A stretch of DNA of 64,000 nucleotides from the NCBI RefSeq assembly GCF_022374895.2, contig NZ_CP092423.2:5828001-5892000 (forward strand), read 5' to 3'. Shown piece by piece: positions 52,359-61,600 of this stretch. Below the pieces are notes generated by a model. The model worked only from the letters and a program-made list of their open reading frames with translations. It was not told where the DNA came from and searched no databases. This DNA comes from Mycobacterium lentiflavum. Its GTDB lineage: Bacteria > Actinomycetota > Actinomycetes > Mycobacteriales > Mycobacteriaceae. The stretch's first letter is position 1. Every line of letters starts with the position of its first letter. The position numbers and the translations under genes are program-made.

Positions 52359-52386
52359 GCGGGGCGCACGCTTACGTGCGCCCCGC
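52359..52386 (-). terminator. Hairpin between esxC and espG2
   Basis: Perfect 12-bp stem (arms 52359-52370 and 52375-52386) with a 4-nt loop CTTA. It lies 10 bp after the esxC stop and 21 bp before the espG2 start. It resembles the stem-loop after esxA and probably reduces downstream transcription or protects the esxD-esxC RNA. Confidence 0.65.
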
Positions 52387-52396
52387 CGAGCCCTGG

Positions 52397-52687
52397 TTAC
52401 ACGAAAAAGGCGCCGATCGCGTTGTCGGCGTTGATCGCGGCCTCGTGCACATTGCCGACGGTGTGCCCGTGCAGGCTGACGGTCTGAATCATGTCCTGCA
52501 ACCCGTGCAGCATCTGCTGTTGCGCGTCGAAGAACGCCGTGGCGCCCTGGCCCTGAAAGAACTCGGCCAGCGACTGGGTGATGTGCAGCACGTCGTCGTG
52601 AATTTCCATCAACTGCGCGGCTTGGGTTGCGATGTCACCGGTGAGGCCGCTGACGACGGCGTGGTTGTAGGTAATCTGGTCTGACAT
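52397..52687 (-). CDS. esxC: EsxC, WXG100-family substrate of ESX-2
   Basis: 96 residues (95 in M. tuberculosis). The helix turn carries F44-Q-G46 in place of W-x-G, as in EsxC (FFAGHG). The segment ATAFFDAQQQMLHGLQ is typical. It is the partner of EsxD in a heterodimer. It lies downstream of esxD by 43 bp, so the two are likely translated from one message. Its export needs an EccC motor that is not encoded in this window. Confidence 0.93.
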   Translation of the reverse strand: MSDQITYNHAVVSGLTGDIATQAAQLMEIHDDVLHITQSLAEFFQGQGATAFFDAQQQMLHGLQDMIQTVSLHGHTVGNVHEAAINADNAIGAFFV

Positions 52688-52730
52688 TTTTGTTATTCCT
52701 TACGGTAATTGGGCTATTGGGGTTACCGAC

Positions 52731-53054
52731 TTAGGCGGACTGGGCTCCGCCGAACACACCATTGAGGTTGTGGGCCGAATCGGCTTCGTGGTGTTCCATC
52801 AGCGTGGCCGTCTTGCCGAGACCGTGCGCCAACCGGTTGCCGCCGGTCATGATCTGCTGCAGGTCGTGCTGGATTTGGCCGGCCGTGTTCAGCGACGTCG
52901 TCCCCGCCTGGCCGGTCCACCCGGCGGCGCTGACGACGTTCTCGTGGCCGCTCAGGTATTGATTGGCGATGGCGGCTGCCTCTTGCAGGCGCGACTCGAT
53001 CTTCTGCTGTGAAGCGCGCAGCAGGTCCGGTGTGACAACGGTTGAACTTGGCAT
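52731..53054 (-). CDS. esxD: EsxD, WXG100-family substrate of ESX-2
   Basis: 107 residues, the same length as in M. tuberculosis. W46-T-G48 forms the turn; the C-terminal NLNGVFGGAQSA ends the second helix. Start ATG at 53054 with GAGGGAGAAAAA upstream. It is the first gene of the remaining ESX-2 run. In M. tuberculosis PPE69, PE36, eccC2 and eccB2 lie upstream. Here the Rv3906c-like gene ends 140 bp away, so this gene is now next to the deletion point. Confidence 0.93.
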   Translation of the reverse strand: MPSSTVVTPDLLRASQQKIESRLQEAAAIANQYLSGHENVVSAAGWTGQAGTTSLNTAGQIQHDLQQIMTGGNRLAHGLGKTATLMEHHEADSAHNLNGVFGGAQSA

Positions 53055-53101
53055 TTTTTCTCCCTCGATTTCCTAGGCCTCCCCGACCGGATATGGATAA
53101 G

Positions 53102-53129
53102 AGTGTAGACAGGGATCGGGGTCTGTCAC
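53102..53129 (-). promoter_or_regulatory. Candidate promoter of the esxD-to-eccA2 run
   Basis: On the minus strand GTGACA (53129-53124) and TACACT (53107-53102) are separated by 16 nt and lie about 50 bp before the esxD start. They fit a sigma-A-like promoter loosely. If real, the partial ESX-2 genes can be expressed without upstream genes. Confidence 0.4.
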
Positions 53130-53194
53130 TTCAGTTGGTTTGCCTGCTGCACAGGCGTTGATCTACCCATTCGCGAAAGCCGTAAAACACCATG

Positions 53195-53701
53195 TCAAAG
53201 CCGGGTCGCGCCATCTGCGGACCCGTCACCGTCGGTATCGGATAACCGGACATCCCAGCGCCCGTCGCCGTCGGTATCCACATAACCGGTCACGCCGGTC
53301 TCGTCGGTGCACAGCACCCGGTCGGCCACCCCATTGCCGTCGACGTCCAGCAGCCGATCGTCTGGATGCCCTATCCCGTCGAAGTCGACCAGCGGCCCGC
53401 CGGTGTGCTCGATCCCGTCGAGCCCGTACCAGCGCAATCCCCCGGCCCGGTCCACCGCCACCGCCCACGTTCCCGACCCGTCGTCGGTGAAGTACGCCTC
53501 GGGGGTGCCGTCATTGTCGAGATCGAGTACCGCGTGATCGACCAATCCATCCCCGTCGAAGTCGGCTAACGCGTCGTCGCGCATGCCGTCGTGGTCGAAG
53601 TCCAGCCCCATCGATTCGAGACGGCCGTCGTGATCGAGGTCCAGGTCGGGTTGGCCGTGCCACATCGCCGCGCCGTTATCGCCTGCCAAGCAGTAGTCCA
53701 T
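53195..53701 (-). CDS. Rv3906c-like aspartate-rich repeat protein (DUF6802-like)
   Basis: 168 residues from ATG at 53701 (MDYCLAGDNG); the M. tuberculosis protein is about 169. In-frame upstream starts (GTG 53716, TTG 53770) are possible. The whole protein is made of repeats such as D-x-D-x-D-G (DLDHDG, DFDHDG, DFDGDG, DVDGNG, DTDGDG), the pattern of EF-hand-like or dockerin-like calcium-binding loops. No signal peptide or membrane segment is seen. Calcium binding is likely, but the role is unknown. It lies just upstream of the ESX-2 remnant. Confidence 0.8.
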   Translation of the reverse strand: MDYCLAGDNGAAMWHGQPDLDLDHDGRLESMGLDFDHDGMRDDALADFDGDGLVDHAVLDLDNDGTPEAYFTDDGSGTWAVAVDRAGGLRWYGLDGIEHTGGPLVDFDGIGHPDDRLLDVDGNGVADRVLCTDETGVTGYVDTDGDGRWDVRLSDTDGDGSADGATRL

Positions 53702-53822
53702 ACCTTTCCGACGCACGTCGAACGTCGGTGGTTCCGGCGCCGCCGACACGTCGGCCCGCAGGATCTTCAATGCTTCGAAATGGGCAACTACTAAAACTCG
53801 TCGGCGGCGCCCACGGCCAGAC

Positions 53823-55265
53823 TCAAGCGTTGCCGCGCGTCTTCCACCAGGCGAGCAGCTCCGCGGTGGCTTCCTCGTCGGTCAGCGGGCCGCGGTCCAG
53901 GCGTAGCTCCTTGAGGAACCGCCACGCCTCGCCGACCTGCGGCCCGGCCGGGATGTCCAGCAGCTCCATGATCCGATTGCCGTCCAGATCGGGCCGCACC
54001 CGCGCCAGATCCTCCTGGGCGGCCAGCTCGGCGATGCGCGCCTCGAGCCGGTCGTAGTTGGCCTGCAGCCGTGCGGCGCGGCGCTTATTGCGGGTGGTGC
54101 AGTCGGCGCGGACCAGCTTGTGCAACTGCGGCAGCAGCGGCCCGGCGTCGGTGACGTAGCGGCGCACCGCGGAGTCGGTCCACTTCCCGTCGCCGTAGCC
54201 GTGGAACCGCAGATGCAGATACACCAACTGGGAGACGTCGTCGACCATCTGCTTGGAGTACTTGAGCGCCCGCATCCGCTTGCGCGTCATCTTGGCGCCG
54301 ACGACCTCATGGTGGTGAAAGCTCACGCCGCCGTTTTCTTCGTGGCGTCTGGTGGCGGGCTTGCCGATGTCGTGCAGCAACGCCGCCCAGCGCAGCACCA
54401 AGTCGGGGCCGTCGTCTTCGAGTTCGATGGCTTGGCGCAGCACGGTCAACGAGTGCTGGTAGACGTCCTTGTGCTGGTGGTGTTCGTCGATGGCCATCTG
54501 CATGGCCCCGACTTCGGGCAGCACGACCTCACCCATCCCGGTCTGCACCAGCAAGTCGATCCCGGCGACCGGGTCGGCGCCCAACAGCAGCTTGTCCAGT
54601 TCGGCGGCCACCCGTTCGGCGCTGATCCGGGCCAGCTGCGGGGCCATCTCCTCGATCGCCGTCCGCACCCGGGGGGCGACGGTGAACCCCAGCTGCGAAA
54701 CAAACCGCGCGGCGCGCAGCATCCGCAGCGGGTCGTCTCCGAACGACACCGACGGCGCCGCCGGGGTGTCCAGTACGCGCGCCTTGAGCGCCGCCAAACC
54801 GCCGAGGGGATCGAGGAATTCGCCCGGGCCGGCCGACGTGATACGCACGGCCATCGCGTTCGCGGTGAAATCGCGGCGCACCAAGTCGTCTTCAAGGCGG
54901 TCACCGAACTTCACCTCGGGATTGCGCGACACCTGGTCGTAGCTGTCCGCGCGGAACGTGGTGATCTCCAGGCGGTGCTCGTCCTTGCCGACGCCCACGG
55001 TGCCGAATTGGATGCCGGTCTCCCAGACCGCGTCCGCCCAGCCCCGCACGATCTGCTGCACCTGCTCGGGCCGCGCGTCGGTGGTGAAGTCCAGGTCGGG
55101 GCTCAACCGGCGCAGCAGCGCGTCGCGCACCGATCCGCCGACCAGATAAAGGTCGTGCCCCGCGGCCTCGAACAAGGCGCCCAATCCGCCCAGCGCGGCG
55201 GCGTGCTGATTCAGGGCAATCCACGCCGACGTCAGCAGCTCTACATCGTCGGCGGCTTCAGACAC
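53823..55265 (-). CDS. pcnA: tRNA nucleotidyltransferase (CCA-adding) / poly(A) polymerase family
   Basis: 480 residues, equal to M. tuberculosis PcnA. The N-terminal class II nucleotidyltransferase fold has LVGGSVRDALLRR (about 41-53) with catalytic DLDFTTD. The C-terminal half holds an HD domain (ALLHDIGKP, then HHHEVVGAKM). It adds or repairs the 3' CCA of tRNA, an essential function in bacteria that do not encode all CCA ends. The start is GTG at 55265. It is divergent from mutT4. A 56-bp tandem repeat starts 7 bp upstream of the start, so the leader lies inside the repeat. Confidence 0.95.
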   Translation of the reverse strand: MSEAADDVELLTSAWIALNQHAAALGGLGALFEAAGHDLYLVGGSVRDALLRRLSPDLDFTTDARPEQVQQIVRGWADAVWETGIQFGTVGVGKDEHRLEITTFRADSYDQVSRNPEVKFGDRLEDDLVRRDFTANAMAVRITSAGPGEFLDPLGGLAALKARVLDTPAAPSVSFGDDPLRMLRAARFVSQLGFTVAPRVRTAIEEMAPQLARISAERVAAELDKLLLGADPVAGIDLLVQTGMGEVVLPEVGAMQMAIDEHHQHKDVYQHSLTVLRQAIELEDDGPDLVLRWAALLHDIGKPATRRHEENGGVSFHHHEVVGAKMTRKRMRALKYSKQMVDDVSQLVYLHLRFHGYGDGKWTDSAVRRYVTDAGPLLPQLHKLVRADCTTRNKRRAARLQANYDRLEARIAELAAQEDLARVRPDLDGNRIMELLDIPAGPQVGEAWRFLKELRLDRGPLTDEEATAELLAWWKTRGNA

Positions 55266-55271
55266 GTTCGA

Positions 55272-55450
55272 TCAGCCTAGTCGTGTGACGATGCGGGCAG
55301 GGACGGCCCGCTGAGGAGCACAACAATTCAGCCTAGTCGTGTGACGATGCGGGCAGGGACGGCCCGCTGAGGAGCACGACAATTCAACTCAGTCGTGTGA
55401 CGATGCGGGCAGGGACGGCCCGCCGAGGAGCACGACAATTCAACCTAGTC
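55272..55450. repeat. 56-bp tandem repeat (three units plus partial), MIRU/VNTR-like
   Basis: Units start at 55272, 55328 and 55384, each 56 bp; a partial fourth unit starts at 55440. Units 1 and 2 differ by one base and unit 3 by a few. Each carries GACGATGC and a GAGGAGCAC block, which reminds me of mycobacterial interspersed repetitive units, though this assignment needs a search. It fills the pcnA-mutT4 divergent gap and is likely variable in copy number among strains. Confidence 0.9.
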
Positions 55451-55515
55451 TTCCGCGGGCCGTCGTCGCGCCCGCACCAGCGGCGAGTGTGTCCGGAAGA
55501 ACAGCTCGTGCCAGC

Positions 55516-55521
55516 TACTAT
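55516..55521 (+). promoter_or_regulatory. -10 element of mutT4, leaderless start
   Basis: TACTAT followed by 7 nt and then the GTG start at 55529. A transcript starting at the usual distance would begin at the start codon, so mutT4 is probably leaderless. No clear -35 was found. Confidence 0.55.
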
Positions 55522-55528
55522 CGCTTGG

Positions 55529-56260
55529 GTGTCGGATGGCGAACAAGCCAAACCACGTCGACGTCGGGGGCGCCGCCGCGGTCGTGGCGGTGTCGGCGCG
55601 TCCGAAAACGACGCCGACGCCAAGGTGACCGCCGACTCGGCGGCAAACAACAGGCGTCGACCGCGCCCAGCCCGCCGGGTGCCGGAGCGGCTGCGGACCG
55701 TGCATGAGACATCTGCGGGCGGCCTGGTCATCGACGGCATCGACGGCCCGATGGACGCGCAGGTCGCGGCCCTGATCGGGCGCATCGATCGGCGTGGACG
55801 GATGCTGTGGTCGTTGCCCAAGGGGCACATCGAACTCGGCGAGACGGCCGAGCAGACCGCCATTCGCGAGGTCGCCGAGGAGACCGGGATCCGCGGCAGC
55901 GTGTTGGCCGCACTCGGACGCATCGACTACTGGTTTGTCACCGACGGTCGTCGGGTGCACAAGACCGTGCACCACTATTTGATGCGCTTCTCCGGCGGGG
56001 AGTTGTCCGACGAGGACCTTGAAGTCGCCGAGGTGGCGTGGGTGCCGATGCAGGAACTGCCGTCGCGGTTGGCCTACGCCGACGAACGTCGGCTCGCCGA
56101 AGTCGCCAACGAGCTGATCGGAAAGCTGCAGACCGACGGTCCCGCCGCGCTTCCGCCGCTGCCGCCCAGCACGCCCCGGCGCAACCCGCAGACCCATTCC
56201 CGAACCCGGCATTCCGACAAGCCCCGCGGTCGTAAGAACGGTCACGGGCCGGGGCCGTGA
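55529..56260 (+). CDS. mutT4: Nudix hydrolase (MutT4-like)
   Basis: 243 residues from GTG at 55529 (MSDGEQAK), as in M. tuberculosis (248). An open frame reaching back to 55397 runs through the repeat and is rejected. N-terminal Arg/Lys-rich tail of about 60 residues. Nudix box at about 99-121 with the core GHIELGE and REVAEETGI, all catalytic Glu residues present. It belongs to the group that hydrolyses oxidised or non-canonical nucleotides, but the family is broad. The TGA overlaps the GTG of the next gene (GTGA). It is the first of a run mutT4, Rv3909-like and murJ. Confidence 0.93.
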   Translation: MSDGEQAKPRRRRGRRRGRGGVGASENDADAKVTADSAANNRRRPRPARRVPERLRTVHETSAGGLVIDGIDGPMDAQVAALIGRIDRRGRMLWSLPKGHIELGETAEQTAIREVAEETGIRGSVLAALGRIDYWFVTDGRRVHKTVHHYLMRFSGGELSDEDLEVAEVAWVPMQELPSRLAYADERRLAEVANELIGKLQTDGPAALPPLPPSTPRRNPQTHSRTRHSDKPRGRKNGHGPGP

Positions 56261-58668
56261 CCGCGCCCCGACTCTGCTGGGCCGCCTTGTTGCGCCTTGC
56301 CGTCGTGATCGGCATCGTCGCCGGTTTTGCGGTGGTACTCACCGGCCCCATCGGCGCGCCCCGCGCCGCGGCCAACGAACCCGGATCGACGCCGTTCGTC
56401 CGCGTCCGCATCGACCAGGTGACCCCGGACGTCGTCACCACGACCAGCCCGGCGGTCGTCACTGTCAGCGGAACGGTGACCAACATCGGTGATCGCCCGG
56501 TGCGCGACGTGATGGTCCGGCTCGAACACGCCGCCGCGGTCACCACCTCGGCGAGCCTGCGCACCTCGCTGGATGGCGGCACGGATCAATACCAGCCGGC
56601 CGCCGACTTCCTCACGGTGGCACCCGAACTCCAGCGGGGCCAAGAGGTCGGTTTCACCCTGTCCGCGCCGCTGCGCTCGCTGGCCAAAGCGTCGCTCGGG
56701 ATCAACCAGCCGGGTATCTATCCCCTGCTGGTCAACGCCAACGGCACCCCCGACTACGGTGCCCCCGCCCGCCTGGACAACGCGCGGTTCCTGCTGCCGG
56801 TGATCGGGGTGCCGCCCGACCGCGCCGATGCCCTGGAATCCGCGGTCGCGCCGGACACCTCGAAACCCGTGTGGGTGACCATGCTGTGGCCACTGGCCGA
56901 CCGCCCCCGGTTGTCCCCGGGCCAACCGGGCGGCACCATCGGAGTCCGCCTGGTCGACGACGACCTGGCCTCCTCATTGGCCACCGGCGGCCGGCTGGAC
57001 ATCCTGCTGTCCGCGGCTGAGGTCGCAACCAGCCATGACGTCGACCCCGACGGCGCGGTCGGCCGCGCGCTATGCCTGGCCATCGACCCGGACCTGCTGG
57101 TGACCGTCAACGCGATGACGGCCGGCTATGTCGTGTCCAACTCCCCCGACGGGCCGGCACAACAGCCGGGCACCCCGACGCACCCCGGCACCGGGCAGGC
57201 GGCCGCGACCGGCTGGCTGAACCGGTTGCGCGCGTTGGGCAGGCGCACGTGCGTCGCCCCGCTGCCCTACGCGCTGGCCGATCTCGACGCGTTGCAGCGC
57301 GTCAACGATCCGGGCCTCAGCGCGATTGCCACGACCAGCGTCGGCGACATCGTCGACCACATTCTGGACGTCTCCTCCATCCGCGGTGCCACGCTGCTCC
57401 CGGACGGCCCGCTGACCCGCGACACGGTCGACCTGCTCAGCGCCAACAACAGCACGGTCGCGGTGGCCGCCGGCGAGCTGGTCGCCCCGGACCCGCAGAC
57501 GTCGTCCGCGCCCGACGCCGTCGACACCGCACCGCGGCGGCTGTCCCCGCAGGTGGTGGTCGCGCCGTTCGACCCAGCGGTCGGTGCGGCGCTCGCCGGT
57601 GCGGGCAACAGCCCCAGCGTGCCCACCTATCTGGACCCGTCGCTGACGGTTCGGCTCGCGCACGATTCCAACACCGCGCGCCGGCAGGACGCCCTGGGCT
57701 CGATGCTGTGGCACGCGCTGGACCGAGACGCCCCGCCGCGCACCCAGCTCCTGGTTCCGCCGGCGACGTGGAACCTGGGCGCCGACGATGCGCAGGTGAT
57801 CCTGACGGCGCTGGCAACGACGATCCGTTCCGGGCTAGGGGTGCCCCGGCCGCTGCCGGCGGTGATCGGCGACGCTCAAGCCGTCGAGGGGGGCCACGCC
57901 GAGCCGGCGCAACCGCTGGACGTCGCCGCCCCCGAGCGGGGCCGGTTCGGCGAGAACGTCATCGCCGACATCAACGGCCAGGCCGGCCGGTTGTGGAAAC
58001 TGACCGCCGCGCTCAGCACCGACGAGCGCACCGGCCTGACCGGCGTCCAGTACACCGCTCCGCTGCGCGAAGACATGCTGCGCGCGCTGAGCCAGTCCGA
58101 ACCGACCGATACCCGCAACGGGCTGGCCCAGCAACGGCTGGCGGTCGTCGGTAATACGATCAACGACCTGTACGGTGCCGTGACGATCGTCAACCCCGGC
58201 GGGTCGTACACCCTGGCCACCGAGCACAGTCCCCTGCCGTTGGCGCTGCACAACGGTCTCGCCGTGCCGATCAAGGTCCGCCTGCAGGTCGACGCCCCGC
58301 CCGGGATGACCGTGACCGACGTCGGTGAGATCGAACTGCCGCCCGGTTACCTGCCGCTGCGGGTGCCGATCGAAGTGAACTTCACCCAGCGCGTCGCGAT
58401 CGACGTCACGCTGAGAACCCCGGACGGCACGCGGCTGGGCGACCCGGTGCGCATGTCGGTGCACTCCAACGCCTACGGCAAGGTGCTGTTCGCGATCACC
58501 CTGACCGCGGCGGCGGTGCTGGTGCTGCTCGCCGGGCGCCGGTTGTGGCATCGGTTCCGCGGCCAGCCCGACCGCGCCGACCTGGACCGCCCCGACCCGC
58601 CCCACCACCATCCCGCCGACACGGGGCGTGAGGTCGGCGGCCGCGTCGACGAAGAGCACCGCGTATGA
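56257..58668 (+). CDS. Large secreted/anchored protein of unknown function (Rv3909-like)
   Basis: 803 residues (802 in M. tuberculosis). Start GTG at 56257 overlaps the mutT4 stop. Signal peptide or anchor at about 8-32 (LLRLAVVIGIVAGFAVVL). A long extracytoplasmic domain follows, with a fibronectin-like N-terminal part (FVRVRIDQVTPDVVTTTSPAVVTV). A C-terminal membrane helix near 745-768 is followed by a basic cytosolic tail. The family (DUF6049) is conserved beside murJ in actinobacteria, which points to cell-wall assembly. The exact role is not known. The TGA overlaps the murJ ATG by four bases. Confidence 0.9.
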   Translation: MTAPRLCWAALLRLAVVIGIVAGFAVVLTGPIGAPRAAANEPGSTPFVRVRIDQVTPDVVTTTSPAVVTVSGTVTNIGDRPVRDVMVRLEHAAAVTTSASLRTSLDGGTDQYQPAADFLTVAPELQRGQEVGFTLSAPLRSLAKASLGINQPGIYPLLVNANGTPDYGAPARLDNARFLLPVIGVPPDRADALESAVAPDTSKPVWVTMLWPLADRPRLSPGQPGGTIGVRLVDDDLASSLATGGRLDILLSAAEVATSHDVDPDGAVGRALCLAIDPDLLVTVNAMTAGYVVSNSPDGPAQQPGTPTHPGTGQAAATGWLNRLRALGRRTCVAPLPYALADLDALQRVNDPGLSAIATTSVGDIVDHILDVSSIRGATLLPDGPLTRDTVDLLSANNSTVAVAAGELVAPDPQTSSAPDAVDTAPRRLSPQVVVAPFDPAVGAALAGAGNSPSVPTYLDPSLTVRLAHDSNTARRQDALGSMLWHALDRDAPPRTQLLVPPATWNLGADDAQVILTALATTIRSGLGVPRPLPAVIGDAQAVEGGHAEPAQPLDVAAPERGRFGENVIADINGQAGRLWKLTAALSTDERTGLTGVQYTAPLREDMLRALSQSEPTDTRNGLAQQRLAVVGNTINDLYGAVTIVNPGGSYTLATEHSPLPLALHNGLAVPIKVRLQVDAPPGMTVTDVGEIELPPGYLPLRVPIEVNFTQRVAIDVTLRTPDGTRLGDPVRMSVHSNAYGKVLFAITLTAAAVLVLLAGRRLWHRFRGQPDRADLDRPDPPHHHPADTGREVGGRVDEEHRV

Positions 58669-61600
58669 AACCCGCCTACCGGCGATCCCATCCTCAGCAA
58701 CCGCCGCCGCGGCAGCAGCCGCCACCACGGCCGTCCGGGCCGCCGGGCCGGATTCCGTCGCCGACGGGACCGCTGCCGCCAGTGACTGACCTGCCCACCC
58801 GGCGGGTGGAGCTGTCCGACGCCGCCGTGGTGTCGCGATCGTGGGCGATGGCATTCGCGACACTGGTCAGCCGGATCACCGGCTTCGGCCGGATCGTGGT
58901 GCTGGCCGCAATCCTGGGTGCGGCACTGTCCAGCGCCTTCTCGGTAGCCAATCAGCTGCCGAACCTGGTCGCCGCGCTCGTGCTGGAGGCGACCTTCACC
59001 GCGATCTTCGTGCCGGTGCTGGCACGGGCCGAACAGAGCGACCCCGACGGTGGCGCCGCGTTCGTCCGGCGCCTGGTCACGGTGACCACCACCCTGCTGG
59101 TGTTCGCCACCATCGTTTCGGTGGCGGCCGCGCCGCTGCTGGTCCGGCTGATGCTCGGTCGCAGCCCGCAGGTCAACGAGCCGCTCACCACCGCATTCGC
59201 CTACCTGCTGCTGCCGCAGGTGCTCGCCTACGGCCTCACGTCGGTCTTCATGGCAATCCTGAACACCCGCAACGTCTTTGGGCCGACGGCGTGGGCGCCG
59301 GTCGTCAACAATGTCGTCGCGCTGGCGACCCTGGCGGTGTATCTGGTCGTCCCCGGTGAGCTGTCGGTGGATCCCGTCCGGATGGGCAACACCAAGCTGT
59401 TGGTGCTCGGTATCGGTACCACGCTGGGCGTGTATGCGCAGACCGCGGTACTGCTGGTCGCGCTGCGCCGCGAGCGCGTCAGCCTGCGCCCACTGTGGGG
59501 AATCGACCAGCGGCTCAAGCGATTTGGCGCGATGGCCGCCGCGATGGTGCTCTATGTGCTGATCAGCCAGCTGGGCTTGGTGGTGGGCAACCAAATCGCC
59601 AGCACCGCGGCGGCTTCCGGCCCGGCGATCTACAACTACACCTGGCTGGTGCTGATGCTGCCGTTCGGCATGATCGGCGTCACGGTGCTGACCGTCGTGA
59701 TGCCGCGCCTGAGCCGCAACGCGGCCGCCGACGACACCGAGGCGGTGCTCGCCGACTTGTCGCTGGCCACCCGGCTGACGCTGATCACGCTGATTCCGAT
59801 CGTGGCGTTCATGACCGTCGGCGGGCCGGCGATCGGTAGCGCGCTGTTCGCCTACGGTCACTTCGGCGGGGTCGACGCCGGATACCTGGGCGCCGCGATC
59901 GCCTTGTCGGCGTTCACGCTGATCCCGTACGGCCTGGTGCTTCTGCAGCTGCGCGTGTTCTACGCGCGCGAGCAGCCCTGGACGCCGATCGTGATCATCC
60001 TCGTCATCACGGCCGTCAAGATCGCCGGATCGGTGCTCGCGCCGCATCTGACCCACGATCCCCAGCTGGTGGCCGGCTACCTCGGGCTGGCCAACGGGCT
60101 GGGGTTCTCCGCCGGTGCGCTCGTCGGCTACTACCTGCTGCGACGCACGCTGCTGCCGGGCCGCGGTCAGCTGATCGGGTCCGCGGAGGTGCGGACGATC
60201 CTGGTGACGATCGTCGCGTCGATGCTGGCCGGCCTGATCGCCCACATCACCGACCGGCTGTTGGGGCTGGCCGCATTGACCGCGCGCGGAGGCGCTGCTG
60301 GTTCCCTGCTGCGGCTGTTGGTGCTGGGCTGCATCATGGCGCCGATCATGGCGACGGTCATGGTTCGTGCGCAGGTCCCGGACGCGGTGGCGGCATTGGG
60401 GGCGGTCCGTCGCCGGATCGGCGGTCGCGGCGCCAAGCCGGCCGCGGCCCTGGAATCCCGGCCGCCCGATGCCCCACGGGGATCGTCTCAGCCGGGCCCG
60501 GTCACGTACCCTGAGCAGAGGAATTCGTCCCCGCCGGGGGTTGATGCGGTCCAGGAGCCGATCCGGCGCAGGCCTGCGGATCGAGCGGGCGACGCCCGGC
60601 TAGCGAAAGGACCGGAGGTGACCGACCGCCCCTTGGAGAGCGCTGCCTCGGGCCCTGGGTCCGGATTGGGTTCAGGCGGCGAGCGCCCCTCGCAAATAGC
60701 AAGGCCGACTGCCGACGACTTCCAGCCCGATATACCGGCCGGGCGCAAGCCCGAACCATCCGGGCCGCCGCCGTCGGAGCCGCGCAACGGCGATGTCGTC
60801 CGCGAACGTGCCGCGGAATCGTCGGGTGATGACGTCCACCTGGTTCCCGGCGCCCGGATCGCCGGGGGCCGGTATCGGCTACTGGTCTTCCACGGCGGTG
60901 CGCCGCCGCTGCAGTTCTGGCAGGCACTCGACACCGCGCTGGACCGGCAGGTGGCGCTGACGTTCGTCGATCCGGACGGCGCCCTGCCCGAGGACGTTCT
61001 GCAGGAGATCCTGTCCCGCACGCTGCGGCTGAGCCGGATCGACAAGCCCGGGATCGCCCGCGTGCTCGACGTCGTCCGGAACCAACGCGGCGGCCTGGTG
61101 GTTGCGGAGTGGATCCGTGGCGGCTCGTTGCAGGAGGTGGCGGACACCGCGCCCTCGGCGGTCGGCGCCATTCGGGCGATGCAGTCGTTGGCCGTTGGCG
61201 CAGACGCCGCCCACCGCAACGGGGTCGCCCTGTCGATCGACCATCCCAGCCGGGTCCGGGTCAGCATCGACGGCGATGTGGTGCTGGCCTTCCCGGCGAC
61301 CATGCCCGACGCCAACCCCGAGGACGACATCCGCGGCATCGGCGCCTCGCTGTACGCCCTGCTGGTCAACCGGTGGCCGCTGCCGGAGTTCGGGGTGCGC
61401 AGCGGACTCGCGCCGGCCGAGCGGGACGCATCGGGCCTACCCGTCGAACCCAACTCCATCGATCGCGACATTCCCTTTCAGATCTCGGCGGTCGCCGTCC
61501 GCTCCATCCAAGAGGATGGCGGAATCCGCAGTGCGTCAACGCTTTTGAACCTTTTGCAACAGGCCACCGCGGTGGCCGACCGCACCGAGGTGCTGGGCCC

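Noticed and set aside
55272..55450. CRISPR array
   Set aside because: The units are contiguous 56-bp tandem repeats without unique spacers, and no cas genes are present.
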